This document shows positions 11,855 to 12,529 of a DNA stretch of 12,529 nucleotides, piece by piece. The position numbers and the translations under genes were made by a program. The stretch covers positions 1 to 12,529 of the forward strand of contig JAKPNC010000116.1 in the NCBI GenBank assembly GCA_029548585.1, in the 5' to 3' direction. Source of the DNA: a bacterium. Lineage in GTDB: Bacteria; Ratteibacteria; UBA8468; B48-G9; JAFGKM01. How positions within the stretch are numbered: the stretch's first letter is position 1; the number at the start of each line of letters is the position of its first letter. The notes beneath the pieces are model-generated. The model saw nothing but the letters and a program-made list of their open reading frames with translations. It had not been told where the DNA came from and did not search any database.

Positions 11855-12529
11855 TTATTTCATCGCCCCGAGGGCTTTAAGGTGCATTTCAGCATAGTTC
11901 TTTACCCATTCGTCTATCATGTCCGGGACCTTCTCCGATTTGCCTTCCTTTATAAGTCCATACAGTTTTTCCCTGAAAAGGAGGCCTTCATCATAGAGTG
12001 TTTTTTCAAGCTTCCGTATGTTGTCAAAAGAGAGGTTTGTCTTTTTCCCAATGTCGTCTATCGTACCGTCAAACAGTGCAAGCGGCGTCTTCCTTCCGCC
12101 GGTAAAGAGTGGGAATGGAACAGAACGGGCAGGGAAACAAACCCATACAATAGTCAGATATTCGGGATATTCCGGATGTATATCGGCTGACATCCCGGAA
12201 ATGCTCGTTCTGACAAGAGTATCTCTTGACACATCGTGGAAAGTCAGGAAGGAAATCGGCCGTTCCGTTTCAAGCAGGCGCTGTGCAGATTTCCTTGTGA
12301 TATGGGGTTTGCCCTCAATATAACTGAACTTGAGGGAATTCCTGTCGGAACTGTTTGTTACGTCGAGTATGCGTCCGTGGCGGTCAACTAATGTCCACCT
12401 CTGCCCTATGGTGCCGCCCGAGTACCATCCTTTGGATACGAAATCCTGCAGAATTGAAAGGGCTTCCTTGCAGTCCGCCGCTTTTTCAAGAATATATCTC
12501 GTTATGGCTGTTGTTCTTCTGTACTTTGG
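11855..12529 (-). CDS. Probable Ntn-hydrolase of the acyl-CoA:6-aminopenicillanate acyltransferase/C45 type (partial, C-terminal part)
   Basis: The frame is open from the right edge to TAA 11857-11855, giving 224 residues; the N-terminus is outside the window. Internal GTG 12232 is not the real start, because coding sequence continues unbroken above it. Residues 1-35 form a helix-rich stretch (RRTTAITRYILEKAADCKEAL). TIGQRWTLVDRHGRILDV at 40-57 has the pattern G-x-x-W-x-L-x-D-x-x-G-x-I of the penicillin-acyltransferase/C45 fold. SISGMSADIHPEYPEY, TIVWV and VPFPLFTGG at 109-145 match the closing beta strands seen in that family as I recall it. A helical tail follows at 156-224. These enzymes cleave or transfer amide-linked acyl groups using an N-terminal cysteine freed by self-cleavage; that residue is off the window, so activity cannot be judged. 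It lies 11 bases upstream of the amidohydrolase-GNAT gene and is probably its operon partner. Family call is tentative. Confidence 0.55.
   Translation of the reverse strand, partial: PKYRRTTAITRYILEKAADCKEALSILQDFVSKGWYSGGTIGQRWTLVDRHGRILDVTNSSDRNSLKFSYIEGKPHITRKSAQRLLETERPISFLTFHDVSRDTLVRTSISGMSADIHPEYPEYLTIVWVCFPARSVPFPLFTGGRKTPLALFDGTIDDIGKKTNLSFDNIRKLEKTLYDEGLLFREKLYGLIKEGKSEKVPDMIDEWVKNYAEMHLKALGAMK

Noticed and set aside
11855..12232. A complete 125-residue gene starting at GTG 12232
   Set aside because: Translating on to the window edge gives 99 more sense codons with a coherent protein pattern, so the gene is partial and begins outside the window.

Overview
The window reads as a piece of chromosome from an uncultivated, probably anaerobic, Gram-negative-type (diderm) bacterium. 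The grounds are a type II secretion GspC-like protein, a radical SAM enzyme, a fumarate-reductase-type flavoprotein, and a mosaic exported protein with a cohesin domain and an InlB-like repeat. Base composition is moderate, and arginine is written mostly as AGG on both strands. I cannot assign a phylum from sequence alone. No tRNA, rRNA, insertion sequence, CRISPR array or phage gene was seen, and the window is densely coding.

Layout. (1) Positions 2-406, plus strand: the C-terminal part of a short-chain dehydrogenase of the sorbitol-6-phosphate dehydrogenase type, cut by the left edge. (2) Positions 417-2512, minus strand: a two-gene unit of a small exported HEAT-repeat protein and a modular cohesin-domain protein, overlapping by ATGA. 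(3) Positions 2513-2622: a divergent promoter region. Each side has a good sigma70-type promoter whose -10 box ends 6 or 7 bases before the ATG, so both leading genes look leaderless. (4) Positions 2623-7344, plus strand: a tight four-gene operon of GspC-like protein, AmrS-type radical SAM enzyme, zinc alcohol dehydrogenase and FAD-dependent oxidoreductase. All three junctions are 4-base ATGA overlaps. (5) Positions 7451-10194, plus strand: two tandem paralogues of the neutral/alkaline ceramidase-like family, each with a strong Shine-Dalgarno sequence, followed by a hairpin terminator near 10233-10283. (6) Positions 10275-12529, minus strand: an amidohydrolase fused to a GNAT acetyltransferase, preceded by the C-terminal part of a probable Ntn-hydrolase (penicillin acyltransferase/C45-like) that runs off the right edge.

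How the genes may work together. The left part (HEAT, cohesin, GspC-like) concerns the cell envelope or secretion. The middle operon joins one envelope protein to three redox enzymes. The right part gathers four hydrolase-type proteins that all suggest amide or ester chemistry (two ceramidase-like, one metal amidohydrolase with an attached acetyltransferase, one probable Ntn-hydrolase), none with a visible export signal where the N-terminus is present. A cytoplasmic pathway acting on an N-acylated or amide-bonded small molecule is a reasonable but unproven reading. The most notable points are the facing leaderless promoters, the amidohydrolase-GNAT fusion, and the paralogous ceramidase-like pair in which each member departs from the classical catalytic set at a different position.
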